This document shows positions 23,601 through 34,230 of a stretch of DNA of 64,000 bases, in pieces. The DNA lies in assembly GCA_945859605.1 (NCBI GenBank), contig OX243817.1, positions 33,846,790-33,910,789 on the forward strand, read 5' to 3'. The stretch comes from Lumbricus rubellus (lineage: Eukaryota > Annelida > Clitellata > Crassiclitellata > Lumbricidae). Within the stretch, counting starts at the first letter, position 1. Every line of letters begins with the position of its first letter. The position numbers and the translations under genes were made by a program. The notes beneath the pieces are model-generated. The model was not told where the DNA came from and searched no databases. It saw nothing but the letters and a program-made list of their open reading frames with translations.

Positions 23601-26600
23601 GCGGCGCCAGGACGTCCTGCTTCGAATAGACTAGGCGTATGACAATAATTATAGCAATTTGTTAAGTGTAATTAAATGTTTCCCCAATAATTATTCGCTT
23701 TTGTGCTCGCAGTTCTGTACGTTCGGCTTTGTGCCCGCGGTTTGGACCAGACTCCGTCACATAAAATTATTAGTGTTATAATTTTTTATAGGTAGGCCCT
23801 ACAGTGATTAACGATTATTTCAACTGAATTACCTCCAACCACTTCATGTCCCTGTTTTATGCAGATACACTGCTATGGATCTGTTGCTGTCAGCCATTGG
23901 CGGAATCCAATTCACGGGAGGCGTGTTTACCGATGTTACTTCCGCGTATCTTCTTGTCAGTAAAATCTTCAATCTAGCATCTGGGGACAACCCGTTTCGC
24001 AAAAATGTGATACTAGTTATCTCAGATGGTATTCCGAGTATTACCCAGGAATTAGCTGTGTCTACATCACTTGCAATTCAGGGTTATGGAATAACAATTT
24101 TCATGGTCTGCATTACCGAAACGGCAGGATGCACCGAGAGCTGGGCGAAGGGTATGGCATCGAAACCCCTAAAGGTGAGACGAACAATGAACATTAGGCT
24201 ATTCGCATGCGAGGATGATGTCTATGGTTCATTCTCATAATTTTATGTAGATGCTTTTTGAGTTATTATATTCACTCATCGTGGTCTTAATTAACAAACG
24301 GATCGAGAAAAGAGAAGAAATTTGAAATTCAAAAGGCATTTTCATCTAAACAGTAAAATTTACTTTGCAGAACATCTGAACATCACTTATTTTTTGTTCG
24401 ACATGTTCGACCGCACAGGAGCCCCACACTTTAAGGGGCCGCCACACATGCACTAGGAATATTTCTTCATCATTGTCAATTACAATAGCAAATATGTGTT
24501 CAAAATCTCTGAAGAAATTGTAAGATTAGGCTATTTGAATTTTACTGATTTTGACATCATACAAATTGTGCACATAATTATGTATGCGTCCTTTTTGCAG
24601 TTTCCATTACCAGACAGATTTATCTTAAAATCTGCCAGAAATGCTAGTAAGAGCTATCAGTTTTATTGCGTATTTAAATAGTCCTACTTGTTACCTCACC
24701 TGATCGGAACTCAAGTGCTAGCCTATATGCGACGCATTATAAAATTTAATGGCGTCACTATAATATTATTGTGTACATTGTAGGCTCAATAATATATATA
24801 CTCTGTTTTTACGAGTTAAATCCATAATCATTTGATACATTGGATATCATTGGAAATTCAATGATACATTCAATACATTATAGCCTACATGTGATTGATC
24901 GATTATTTCTATAAATCAAGCTTCAACTTGGAAAGCATTGGATATAAATAGAAATAACCAATCAATCACATGAAGTTATAATATTATAGTGCCCCTTAAA
25001 GATTTCTACTAAAAGACTCTCCCAACCCACTCGGCCTGTTAAAGAGGAAAGCCTTAAGAAGACGAAGGAAAGAGCCGGAAGAGTGAAGGGGAAGCCAGAG
25101 GAGATCCACAAGAAGGCTATTACAGATAGCAGCTGCTGGACCCATGCTTTCCGCTAATGGTCACAGTACGCGAAAAAAAGTACAAGGAAGTCTCCACGGG
25201 TAGCTGAGCGCAGCCCAGAGAGACAGAAGCCGGATTGGCCTGACGTAACCGCAAAAATACAGCATATGTTAGTTTGCAATCAGTGGCGGTGCTCCAGCAT
25301 GGGAAATCAGATATATGCCCTGGTTACGAACCATTTGGCCTGGTCGTTCTAAAGTTCTACCGCAAGACTGCAAGAAATGTTTCCAGCCAAGAATTTATTT
25401 GGGGCATAAAATCGCTAATGCACTGTTTGCCTCTTCGAATGCACTGGCTATGCTCTGGTTAGAAGAAAATGTCTGACCATGAATCACTTTAATATTCTTA
25501 AGCCGTAAAATGACATGTATAGGCCTAGGCCCACTAAACTAGACTGGAATTTTAGAGACCTGCCGATGATATGGTAAAAATAGAAGTAGGCCTAATGGAT
25601 TAATAATAGACGAATGTTGATTCGTTGATTACGACACGTTTTGTGTGTCATTTTGTCGTGCTTCTGTTAGGTTCGGGTCCCCACAGCCTTATTGAACACG
25701 GCCCCACATTTGTCAATCTGGCCCTGTTGCCAGGTTCTCTAGACAAAATTCGTCAGAAATAATGGTCTATAGGCTACTAAGTGGCGTTTTCGTCAAATAA
25801 TGTTTATTATCAGCGACTAAGGACTAAATGCATAATCATCCAATAAGATTGACTAGATGCAGAAATGGATGCACAAAGAAAAGAAGTTGTAATTGACATT
25901 CTGTTTGTTTTAGGCTGACCTGAAAACGTACTTCCTTGTGGAGAGCTACTCTTTGCTCCACACTGTTTTCGACACCGTGTTGGAGCAAATCTGCTACTTT
26001 TTGGGTGAGATGTAAACAAATGTTTCATGTTAATGCTGGACAGTTCTTTGCGTAGGCCTATACTAGATGGAAGTGAAACCACGTGTCGCATAGAAATCTC
26101 TGTGTTAGCATTTCTCTCGTATTTCTAATTCGTATTGTGATATGCTGCCATGTCTACATGTAGGTGAGAGCCTAATCATAATCCAATCTCGAAACGAATT
26201 TGATTGATGTATAAAACGTAAGTGGCTTTAATGTAGGCCTATTACTCATTTTTAGCCTAGTGTTGCGGAAGTAGTCCTATAGGACCTATCATATGAACGC
26301 AGTTGAAATCCAGGCAGCAATCAGTCAGAAGTGTCCATAGAAAAATTATCTATGAAAGATGTCGGTAGAGTTTGGATCTAAACGGTAACGCCATAATGTT
26401 GTAGCCTATAATAGGTCTATGCGTGTAGGCTACGACACTGGCATGTGTAGCAGTTGTGACATACGTATGGCTGAATTTCAGGTAGGCTAATCTATGTCTG
26501 CTAAGCACGAGTCCATGGACGCCCGCACACAGGGCAAGAGAAGGTACTTGCCCCCTGGACGATTTACAATTTTTTAATACTACTTTTGTAGTACTAAGTT

Positions 26601-28224
26601 TCTTCGTGTTAGAGAATTGATTGTGCTAATGATGAACAAAGTGAAACTGAGAAATCTAGGCTACATTTAGAAACCTTCTTAAAATACACACGATTTTGAC
26701 TTTCTGCTCCGAATTTTTCAAGCTCTTACGAAAAACTGTAACCATGACCATTGGGTTCATCTGATCCTCGGATCTTCCACCTTCCAATCCTAAATATGGC
26801 ACCCACCTTATCGGCTACTCTGCCCCTCCGCCCCTCTGAAAACCGGATTCGAAACTATTTCTGACCACCATTTGAACAGCCCTTTGACTCGATTAATAAG
26901 CTGCATGGTGCCTGCGACTGCCTTTTGAGTGGTGCATTAGAAGTTTGAAAATTACAATAATATTAGCACATGATATATGTAGGGCCTGACTAGAGGGGTA
27001 TGAATCAATAACTGAATGAAAAATAGGTATCGTATTTGCAAATTGCAGTGGACAAGTGGACTGATTGCGCACCTTCAGGATCTTGTTTCTTAACCACTAG
27101 CCTACATATTGATTTTTAAACATTTCTTTGCCCAAAAGAAATAATTCATATTAAAAATTACGAAAAATTAAACTGAGAAATATACAGTAAAAAAGCTAGG
27201 CCTATATGAAAAATACTCATGCATATTCCTAATTTCCAGCTCTACATTTTCAACCTTTTTTGCTAAAACTTTTTTAACCGTGACCAATACTGACCATCGT
27301 GTTTTGTTTATCCTGCAAAAATTTCTGCGCGTGTTCATGCACGAGTCTACTATGAAAATGTAAATAGCCTAGGTCTACAGTATAACTGTCTACATTTTGT
27401 ATTTTGTAGATGATTCATCGAAGCCGATTATAGATTTCAACGTCAATATAACAGGTTTGAAAAACAATTCGCTTTTGTGACTGTCTTGTCAAAAGTTATC
27501 GTTTGAAAATTATAGGCTACTGGACCAAGCTGAGCTTCTGGTTGGGCGTTCGCTCCGTTCTTGGTCGCTGGTCAATGTCATGCAACCTACAGAAATGGTC
27601 TTACTGTTACACGGCGCATTGTGCCCAGTGGCCACAACATTGTGTTTCTTAAGAATCTCAAAACTATCCTATTTAACAGACAGTGGTTGAGCCATTTCTG
27701 GACAGCTTACTTTGAATGAGCGCTAAATAAAACTTCCAAAATAGGCCTATTGATAAAAGGCTAATAAAAGACTTTTCTGAATTTCTGATAGGCCCATATA
27801 GCAAGCGAAATTTTTTATTGCGGTTAATAAATTATAAATTATAAATTATTGACGTTGATAAATTATCAGCGTTCTTATTACACTCCAAACTCAAAGCTTT
27901 TCTAACGATAGGCTTAGTGAAGCCATGAACAAGATCGAGCGATTTTATATAACTTAGCTTACTTAGGCTGAGTTAGGCATAGGCCTACGCTTCCTTCCTG
28001 GATTAGCGTAAAATGATACCCAGAAGGCAGATAGTCAAGAAGTGTGACATCCTTCCCTTGCCAATGGTTTCATAAAATGGTATTGAAATGGAGTACGGAA
28101 CACAATGCTTCAACAAATTATTCTTTTAAGTAGGCTACTTGAAGATCAACTTTTATCTTAAAAGATCCTAGCATGAAAATGTTTTGTATATGAAAGAATG
28201 CTGTTTTTGGTTCCAGTTGGCTAA
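20562..28224 (+). CDS. Secreted single-domain von Willebrand factor A protein, tandem copy B (intact, six exons)
   Basis: Coding exons: 20562-20622, 22981-23182, 23865-24174, 25914-26004, 27410-27454 and 28217-28224, 717 bases and 238 residues. All junctions are GT-AG and phases agree (1,2,0,1,1). Residues 1-20 are a signal peptide (MSAILLLFAFLAAGQLETSE). One vWA domain follows, about residues 26-221, with a metal-ion site D33-x-S35-x-T37, T110 in GGVFT and D142 in ISDG; the second Ser of the usual DxSxS is Thr. A two-cysteine loop, CGGNEPC (39-45), sits between the first strand and first helix. Other cysteines are at 22 and 29. N-glycosylation sequons are at N57 (NTT) and N234 (NIT). The last exons add a short polar tail ending ITGVG. 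vWA domains usually bind protein ligands through the metal ion; the actual partner is unknown. I do not recognise a named orthologue. Confidence 0.88.
20725..21410 (+). mobile_element. 5'-truncated LINE (L2/CR1-like) with (ATT)n tail in intron 1 of copy B
   Basis: The C-terminal part of a LINE reverse transcriptase is seen: SQVDRCNSLLAG, then after a frameshift near 20900 RKYDHVTPLLRDV, RIEFKLSLLVYKSLHGLAPD and RTRTRFGERAF. Further fragments of SRLKTYMFSKAY follow in another frame. The 3' part GAGGCGCCTTTGTAACGGC... CGGCGCC ends in (ATT)n at 21390-21408. Not functional. Confidence 0.8.
21731..22584. mobile_element. hAT-like element CAGTGCCGGCG in intron 1 of copy B
   Basis: Termini CAGTGCCGGCGTTAGGG and CTAGCGCCGGCACTG are inverted repeats, with GAGGCCCC motifs at both ends. 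No clear TSD. Two internal segments, about 21830-21960 and 22010-22100, contain the related text AGGCTGTCATCTT. A second copy starts at 35391 in intron 2 of copy C, so the two insertions are independent. Confidence 0.75.
22981..23182 (+). CDS. vWA copy B, exon 2
   Basis: Residues 21-87 plus two bases. Starts ACKQKMDFC after acceptor ATCTTAG; holds DGSST, CGGNEPC and DNW; ends DLT K before GTAAGC. 202 bases, the same as in copy C. Confidence 0.88.
23262..23570. repeat. Degenerate minisatellite, ~50-bp unit, intron 2 of copy B
   Basis: About six or seven diverged units share TCCAACTTCCATTT / TCCCACTTCTATTT spaced 45-55 bases apart, each followed by GGCA and an A-rich half ending TATTT. A stray similar unit occurs near 24905-24930. 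Confidence 0.7.
23571..23618. repeat. Three ~14-bp GC-rich units around GGCGCC
   Basis: CGGCGCCAGTACGG, CGGCGCCAAAACGG and CGGCGCCAGGACG in direct tandem, immediately next to the AT-rich minisatellite. The layout recalls one arm of the short-repeat foldback elements elsewhere in the window. Confidence 0.75.
23865..24174 (+). CDS. vWA copy B, exon 3
   Basis: Acceptor TATGCAG; codes YTAMDLLLSAIGG through GGVFTD and VISDGIP to GCTESWAKGMASKPLK, donor GTGAGA. Carries the MIDAS Thr and Asp. Longer than C by four residues at CITETAGC. Confidence 0.88.
24375..25726. mobile_element. Probable larger copy of the CAGGGCC hAT-like element, interrupted
   Basis: The left part (about 24375-24460, GTTCGAC... 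GAGCCCCACACTTTAAGGGG) resembles the left part of 15395-15700. The right end (about 25676-25726, GGCCCCACATTTG... GGCCCTG) resembles its right end. In between is a SINE-tail remnant near 24960. No TSD was confirmed, so the limits are tentative. Confidence 0.45.
25914..26004 (+). CDS. vWA copy B, exon 4
   Basis: Codes ADLKTYFLVESYSLLHTVFD through LEQICYFL, probably the last helix of the vWA fold, plus one base before GTGAGA. 91 bases. Confidence 0.87.
26514..27339. mobile_element. MITE of the CATGGGCGCCCGCA family, copy 2, 8-bp TSD CACGAGTC
   Basis: Starts CATGGACGCCCGCACA and ends TTTCTGCGCGTGTTCATG. Perfect CACGAGTC at 26506-26513 and 27340-27347. Longer than copy 1 because of about 500 bases of inserted or duplicated sequence in the middle. 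Lies in intron 4 of copy B. Confidence 0.83.
27410..27454 (+). CDS. vWA copy B, exon 5
   Basis: Acceptor TTTTGTAG, 45 bases, phase 1 to phase 1, donor GTTTGA. Codes DDSSKPIIDFNVNIT with an N-glycosylation sequon. Copy C has a matching 51-base exon (DGSSDSKPIGNFNFNLG), which supports it. Confidence 0.8.
27530..27730. repeat. SINE-like remnant in intron 5, shared by copies B and C
   Basis: The sequence beginning AAGCTGAGCTTCTGGTTGGG with GCTGTTACAC-like and GAGCGCTAAATAAAAC parts is matched at 39210-39430 in copy C at the same place about 80 bases after exon 5. A shared insertion at the same site means it predates the duplication. Confidence 0.65.
28217..28224 (+). CDS. vWA copy B, exon 6 coding part
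   Basis: Acceptor GGTTCCAG then TTGGCTAA, giving Val-Gly-stop with the leftover G. The acceptor region and following AAGATCAAGT are conserved in copy C. Confidence 0.78.
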
Positions 28225-29100
28225 AGATCAAGTCTGAGCACTGACGGTGTTTGGAGGATTATCGAATCTGGCCGCCGCATCATATCTTCCTTCTTAATTA
28301 CCCTAAGTTTTTGAACTACTAGCTGAACGGACACTCAAATTATTTTCTAACGGCTATCTGCGTCAAGACGCGTTGCTGATCTCTTAAAGTACCGTATGCA
28401 AGCATATATAGGTATATATATATATAGTTCATAATTCATATATAATTATGTGTGTAAATATATAGCACTTCATTATGCTTTTCAAATTTGTAATTGCCAA
28501 TGGCATCTTCCTTCGAAAATTATATTGTTTGCATTGGATTTGTCTTCAGTTTATTTTAAGCAGGCATTATTATAGTCCTAAAGGTTGCATATTATAATGT
28601 CATTATATTTCACGATGGAAATACAATGTTGACATGAAGTCGTAGGCCTATACTACACCGTGACTCAAAAAAGTAAGCCAAATTGTTTTTCATATATCTC
28701 TAATGCCCGATAACATATCATGCTAAAATTTTCCAAATATTTAGAGAATTGGACCAAGAATATTATTCCAAAGTTTCATGAGATAAAGTTGAACGGATAA
28801 AAAGTTATGAATATTTGAACTTTATATGCCGAAATTGCCGTTTACAAGCAATTTTCTGTCAGATTCAGTGAAAAGTAAGCTAAATTGTTATTCTTATATC
28901 TCCAATGCCTGATAATTAATCATACTAAAAGTTTCCAGATATTTGGAGAATTGAACCAAGAATAGGTTTCCAAAATATCGTGTCATGAATTTGAACGGAT
29001 AGAAATATATGAATATTTAAGCTTAATCTCCAGAAATTTCAGTTTTCTGCAAGTCTGTTATGGTGTTCGTTGCGGTTTCTATGCTTGATAGTTCCCAATT

Positions 29101-29520
29101 TTGGTCTTCAGTGATCCTAGAGTAAAATTAAGGGAGTATATTATCGCAACGTTCTACTGTAACAACATCTTCCACCTGTTATCAGAAATATGTAGCCCCC
29201 GGAAGGCTGTTTTCTTTTTCAACGGAACAGCGCCAGCCCACAGAGCCAAGGAAACCATCGAAATGCTGATGCCAGACTTCATTTCTCCCACATTATGGCC
29301 TCTGAACAGCCAAGATTTGAATTCTGTTGACTGTAAAGTGTGGAGCGTGCATGATGCAAGACCGGGTCTATCACACAACAATCCATGGCATAAACGATCT
29401 GAAGCAACGCTTGTTGGAAGTGTGGTATGGCTTGGACCACAGGATAATCGACGATGCTGCTGCCCAATGCATGGCGCCAGCGCCTCCAGGCTTGCGTGCA
29501 AGCAGGAGGAGGACTTTTGA
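29101..29520 (+). pseudogene. Mariner-like transposase, C-terminal fragment with frameshift
   Basis: The frame contains GTAPAHRAKETIEMLMPDF, ISPTLWPLNSQDLNSVDCKVW and, in the next frame, QDRVYHTTIHGINDLKQRL and EVWYGLDHRIIDDAAAQC. This corresponds to the catalytic-domain end of Tc1/mariner transposases (usual text DGAPAHR, LWPPNSPDLNPVDY). The N-terminal helix-turn-helix and first catalytic Asp are absent, so it cannot be active. Confidence 0.85.
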
Positions 29521-29847
29521 GCATGTTATTTAATTAAATAATCAAACCATACTGTCAGGGTCATATTGTTAGTTCGATTCTTTACATATCTGGAAAATTT
29601 TAGAATGATTAATCATCAGGCATTAGAGATAATAAGGAAACATTTTATTGAATCTGACAGAAAATTGCTTGTAAACTGCAATTTCGGTATATGAAGTTTA
29701 AATATTCATAACTTTTTATCCACTCAACTTTATCTCATGAAATTTTGGAATCGTATTCTTGGTCCACTTCTCTAAATATTTGGAAAATTGTAGCGTGATA
29801 TGTTATCGGGCTTTAGAGATATATGAAAAACAATTTGGCTTACTTTT

Positions 29848-30439
29848 GGTGCGCGGACTATTGACCACCGGACGGTTGACCACCGGACGGTTGACCACCG
29901 GACGATTGACCACTGCGGACGTTTGACCATCGACCGATTGACCACCGGATGATTGACCACCGGACGATTGACCATCGGTCTAGTGGTGACTTAAATTTAT
30001 TAACTAATGATGAAAGAAAATGTTGTATTTACCGCTAGTAAAGATAAACATCGTCGGCTTCTTTTAATTCTTATATGTAGACCTGCATACATGTAGGCCT
30101 AGGCTACATAAAAATAGCATATCACAATTATTAAGTAGCACATTTATCTAATATCTTAGTTAACTGTGGTTTAACACATTTTTAATAACGCTTTACAGTC
30201 GCTTGAGTATATTTTCGCATTTCACTTCGTATTATTATTCGATTAGGCTACATATTAAATAGAGTATGTGATACATTGAGTCTGTGTCGTAAAGTTTGAT
30301 AAAAATCAAGCGATGGTCAATCGTCCGGTGGTCAATCGTCCGGTGGCCAATCGGTCGATGGTCAAACGTCCGCAGGGGTCAATCGTCCGGTGGTCAACCG
30401 TCCGGTGGTCAATCGTCCGGTGGTCAAACCCCCTAGAAT
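29848..30439. mobile_element. Foldback element with 15-bp GACCACCGGACGRTT repeats, 9-bp TSD CTTACTTTT
   Basis: The left arm (29858-29985) is seven or eight 15-bp units such as GACCACCGGACGGTT. The right arm (about 30312-30428) carries the same units inverted (GGTCAATCGTCCGGT type). The core of about 320 bases is AT-rich and non-coding. The mariner terminus is split exactly, with CTTACTTTT at 29839-29847 and again at 30440-30448, a perfect 9-bp duplication. Confidence 0.9.
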
Positions 30440-30463
30440 CTTACTTTTTTGAGTCACGGTGTA

Positions 30464-31765
30464 TATATCAACAACGGAAGCACGGCATTAGTAGCCTACT
30501 AAAAAAAGTTAAGGTGAAATTATGGGGTCTAGACGGAAATGTTTAAGCTGAATGGGGACAAGTGCACCAATCAAAATAACACATTGAAACCGAAGGACGA
30601 CTATGGCCAAACCTCTGGCTTTGCCACCATTGGTCTAGCACTTTGGAATCTGATATCTACATTGGCATATTCTTCGTGATTAACTGGGACTCGAACTCAA
30701 AACTACTTTCTTTCTCTGTGTCTATCAATGGGAGAGCCACTTATTACTGTGCACTGAGAGAGGTGCTCTATAAATTTATAGATATTATACCAAAACAGCA
30801 TAGGCCGATTTCGTTTCCAGCTTTCTATAAACCTTGATTCGTTAATTCCAGTTCTCAATTAATTAGGCCATACTTAATTTCACAAAAACAATTCGAGCTT
30901 GTGTTAAAAGCTTGTGTTAAAGGGAGTGGATACTCGTATGATATCATTATAGCCTACTTTAAGATAAACTGTAATACGGAACTCTAGGTTCCAAGTAAAA
31001 AGTGACTATTTTACGTGGAAATCTACAAGAGACTTTAATTTGTTCGCGGAAATTTGAAAATAATTGAGTGGAATGTTTAAACGGCTGTTAGGCTACATGT
31101 ACTTTTGCAGAAATGAAGCGATGTAGGTGAACTTTCAAGGATTGTCGAGAAGTCTTCTCCCTGTAAATCATGATATTTGTGTAGAAACATCTCAGCTGGT
31201 TGTGGATAAATCGCATTTCTTCGGGTGGGACGTTATTTAGGCTAGGCTATTGAGCAACCATGTATGTAGGCTACATGTATGAAGTACGCTTACAGCTTGA
31301 GCATGAAACGGTTGACTGCACATAGTCAGATCAGCTATGAGGACCTGACAGCAGCTAGTAAATAGATGTGAATTGCACCGACGAAAGATGTAAGCTTACT
31401 CAAGTTCAAAGGTACCGGTAGGCTAAATATTCTGCCTTGCGGCTAGCGAAGGCGGTTGCAAGCCTGAGGACTTTCCTAGATTGCATTAATGGCAGATCAC
31501 TAGATCACTTGAAATAAAATATAATTCCAATTTAGACTTCCGAAAATTTAATTTTCATGTATTAAATCAAATCTGAAACTACTGTTATTGACGGGATAAT
31601 AAGCGGATGACAATTGGGTCATTGACCCTGATTAGGTCTGTGGCTACATCCGGGACTTTTACAGGGTAAAATCGAATAGTCCCGTTTGTTTTGCTGGCCG
31701 CTGAAAACGAATTAATTTAATCAAGAGAACTGCTGACTACCCGGATAGACGACAACATACATCAC
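30464..31765. other. Intergenic DNA between vWA copies B and C
   Basis: No gene or named repeat recognised. Short open frames at 30643-30837 and elsewhere lack recognisable domains. TAGGCCTA-type palindromes are frequent. Confidence 0.4.
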
Positions 31766-31766
31766 C

Positions 31767-31985
31767 AGTGACAAGGGCTGTTTTTAAGAAATTCTTTATA
31801 TTGCACAACTCCTTCTTTTCCTTCCCATCTTCCATGGTAAATTACTTCCAATCGGAGAATAATGACAATTTTATGCTAGTTTTAGCTGTACAGAAGTGCT
31901 TCTACAACTGCACAAATCCATTTAGAACTGCACACTTTGTGTAGGCTACAACTGCACGTTAAAAAACCCTGCTCGTGACGCATTA
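31767..31985. repeat. ~210-bp dispersed repeat (copy at 54291-54516)
   Basis: GGGCTGTTTTTAAG, CATCTTCCATGGTAAATTAC, AGAACTGCACA and AACTGCACGTTAAAAAA occur in the same order here and at 54291-54516. A shorter piece with TTTTACAACTGCACAACTC lies near 63450. The family was not identified. Confidence 0.75.
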
Positions 31986-32275
31986 GAAAGACGATATGTG
32001 ATTGGCTAACAAAACTAGTGGTGGCTGCGTAGTGCATACCCCTTTTATATTAGCTCTAGATGAAACCTTTCTGAAAGATAAATCTTGAGTCGGGATTGAT
32101 GTAGGCCTAAGCTTACAGTACACGCAGGCCTATGAAAAGTCTGCATCGACATCTGGATGTCAGGCTTATGTAATCGATGTTTAAAATAAAAACGTAAGAC
32201 CTTGAGGCGTGAAAAGTCGTGATCGACATGCGATAGGCCTACACGTAGGCTATGGATTTATATCGATAGGCCTAC
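31986..32275. repeat. Segment duplicated from upstream of copy B (15930-16230)
   Basis: Shared landmarks in order: GATTGGCTRACAA, GGTGGCT, GAAACCTTTCTGAAA, CATYTGGAT, CTTGAGGCG and TTTATATCGATA. The similarity lies upstream of both vWA copies and extends the segmental duplication beyond the genes. Confidence 0.7.
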
Positions 32276-32282
32276 ACGTTAA

Positions 32283-32533
32283 CAAGGCCGTAGCCAGGAT
32301 TTTATTTCGAGGGGTGTTTCTTCGCGGGAAAATTTTTGACGACCTTTTTTCCTATTTTCATCGCCAAAATTTCTGACAACCTTATTAGGCCTATTTCATT
32401 TCGTCGGGGGTGTTTTCATAGTTATATTTCATGGTTTTTGCATCACAAGCTAGTAAATGCAACAGATTTTTTATGCATTTTTCATTTTGGGGGGGTGTTC
32501 AAACACCCAAAACACCCCCTGTCTACGGCCTTG
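32283..32533. mobile_element. hAT-like MITE, CAAGGCCGTAG family, 8-bp TSD CACGTTAA
   Basis: Termini CAAGGCCGTAGCCAGG and CTGTCTACGGCCTTG. Perfect CACGTTAA at 32275-32282 and 32534-32541. The interior GGGGTGTTCAAACACCCAAAACACCCC is itself a hairpin. Sister copy at 46178-46510. Confidence 0.88.
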
Positions 32534-33174
32534 CACGTTAATATAGGCCTACACGTGCTCATTTGTCTGGTCGCCTGGGCTGTTGGTTATGCGTCCTCAA
32601 AAAATGTTGGTGCAGTATTCATGCACTGTTACTTGGACAACTCTTCTGCACTTCCAGTTGAACTCGTCATGTCTTCTTTTGCACTGAACGAAGGTCAATG
32701 ATGGGCACAGGGAAGGCGAAAGACAGATGGGTGATGCGGTCGCATATTATGTACAGTTTCTCACGTAGGGCAATGACGGATATTGTGGATGATAACTTTT
32801 TCTTACCGTAATACATTTGCTACGGACTTATGGAGTAAGGGTAGTATAATATTTAGGTGCCTTCTACTTTGGCTTATGGCTGCTATTTTCTCTCAGGTTT
32901 AACACATTCTAATTTCAATTGATTTCAGTGCATCAAGTGTAAACATTTGCCTGTTCAAACAGGAGCTAAAAAGCCTAAAATTAATGTTGTATATAGACGC
33001 GCATGACTCACAGAAACGGACTGACACAAAGAAGCAAAATTTCCTGGTGGTGTGTCACAGCTTTGTATGGCAACCGCATTAAACAGAAACCTGAATTTTT
33101 TCAGCCTTACCAATAGGCCTAAGTGAGGAGGTGTAATATAGATTGATCAGAGTGTGGTGAAATGCACCGACTGT

Positions 33175-33346
33175 TTTGATCATTTCGAGTGCATTCCTAT
33201 TGGTTAAATTCATTTGCAGCTACGGTAGAAATTTCGAGGTCTTTGCGGGGTCTTCAGACGTTTTCGCCAACTGCTGATCCGATCTACAAATCTTTGAGTG
33301 ATCGCTTCTGGTTCGTCACCGTTCGTGCCTTCTTCACAGCCGAACA
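33175..33346 (+). promoter_or_regulatory. Promoter and 5' UTR of vWA copy C, TATA altered
   Basis: Homologous to 20391-20561: TTTTGATCATTT, inverted CCAAT (ATTGG at 33199-33203), ACTGCTGATCCGATCT and CACAGCCGAACAATG are kept. The position of the B TATA box (TATAAATTT) reads TAGAAATTT at about 33225-33233. Confidence 0.65.
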
Positions 33347-33407
33347 ATGTCTGCCATTCACCTGTTGATTGCACTTTTGGCAGCTGGTCTTATCGAGACA
33401 AGCGAAG
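33347..33407 (+). CDS. vWA copy C, exon 1 (signal peptide)
   Basis: 61 bases, ATG in the same AACAATGTC context as copy B, hydrophobic core HLLIALLAAG, donor GTGTGT, phase 1. Confidence 0.85.
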
Positions 33408-34169
33408 GTGTGTCTTCTTTAACTATTTTATTAAAATGAAAAAGAAGATCACGAAGTATAAAATATAGGCCTACGGAAGACCAGGGTGAGAAAAATGAAG
33501 AGATAGAAAATTAAATGGAAGACAGAGAAAGTGAGAAGAAAATTATGAGACGCATAATAACGAGTCGTTATTATACAGAAATTATTATAAACTAAGCCAT
33601 AAAATTAGCCTATACAGTTCATGTGGAAAGAATCAACCATTCCAACTTGGTTCTAAGTGAGTGGGGTAGAGCGATAGCAATGTTAAACTGGAGCCATTCA
33701 AGCGTGCAATTGGCTGACCCTCGCCCAAAAGCCTGGCAAAAGGGATTAATCCGAGCCTGGAGGTAAAGATTCAAATATGTAATTAAAGTGTGGTGCGTGA
33801 GGGACCAATAAGGCAGATAAGATAGACCTTTTCAAAGGCTAAGGTTAATTAAAGAGGAACCAGCAAGCCGAGTGTCATAAAATGAATTGACGGTCGAAAG
33901 AGCAACCTTCCAACAATCGCTTCTTTGTGGCCTATAAGACGAGAAGGGGTAGGGTGACAGTAATTTATGGCCTATTCAAGCGCATCGTTCAACTGCTTTG
34001 CGCTCAAAAATTCCAACAAAGTACTTGTATTTTCTATAGTTTTCGTTCAGGATTTCAATATCGTTCTCGTTTTTATTTCGTTCCACAATGATTCTTTTTC
34101 GTTTTTATTCAGTTTCAGTTCACAATTTTTTTCTAGTTCTCGTTTCGTTCTCGTTCACGAAAATAACAC

Positions 34170-34230
34170 TGATAACGACGACGAGGAAGGAGGAGGAGGA
34201 GAAGGAGGAGAAGGAGGAAGAGGAAAGGAT
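34170..34230. repeat. (GGA)n-rich polypurine microsatellite, intron 1 of copy C
   Basis: Degenerate GAGGAGGAGAAGGAGG run; the open frames across it are low complexity. Confidence 0.85.

Larger units (their letters stand above)
28656..30461 (+). mobile_element. Mariner-like element with truncated transposase, interrupted by a foldback element
   Basis: Termini CACCGTGACTCAAAA and TTTTGAGTCACGGTG with TA on both sides. Without the insertion at 29848-30439 the element is about 1.2 kb, the usual mariner size. Each end holds two related subterminal units of roughly 190 bases (left 28672 and 28873, right 29548 and 29650-29840, inverted). The coding part is limited to the C-terminal third of a transposase. 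Confidence 0.8.
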
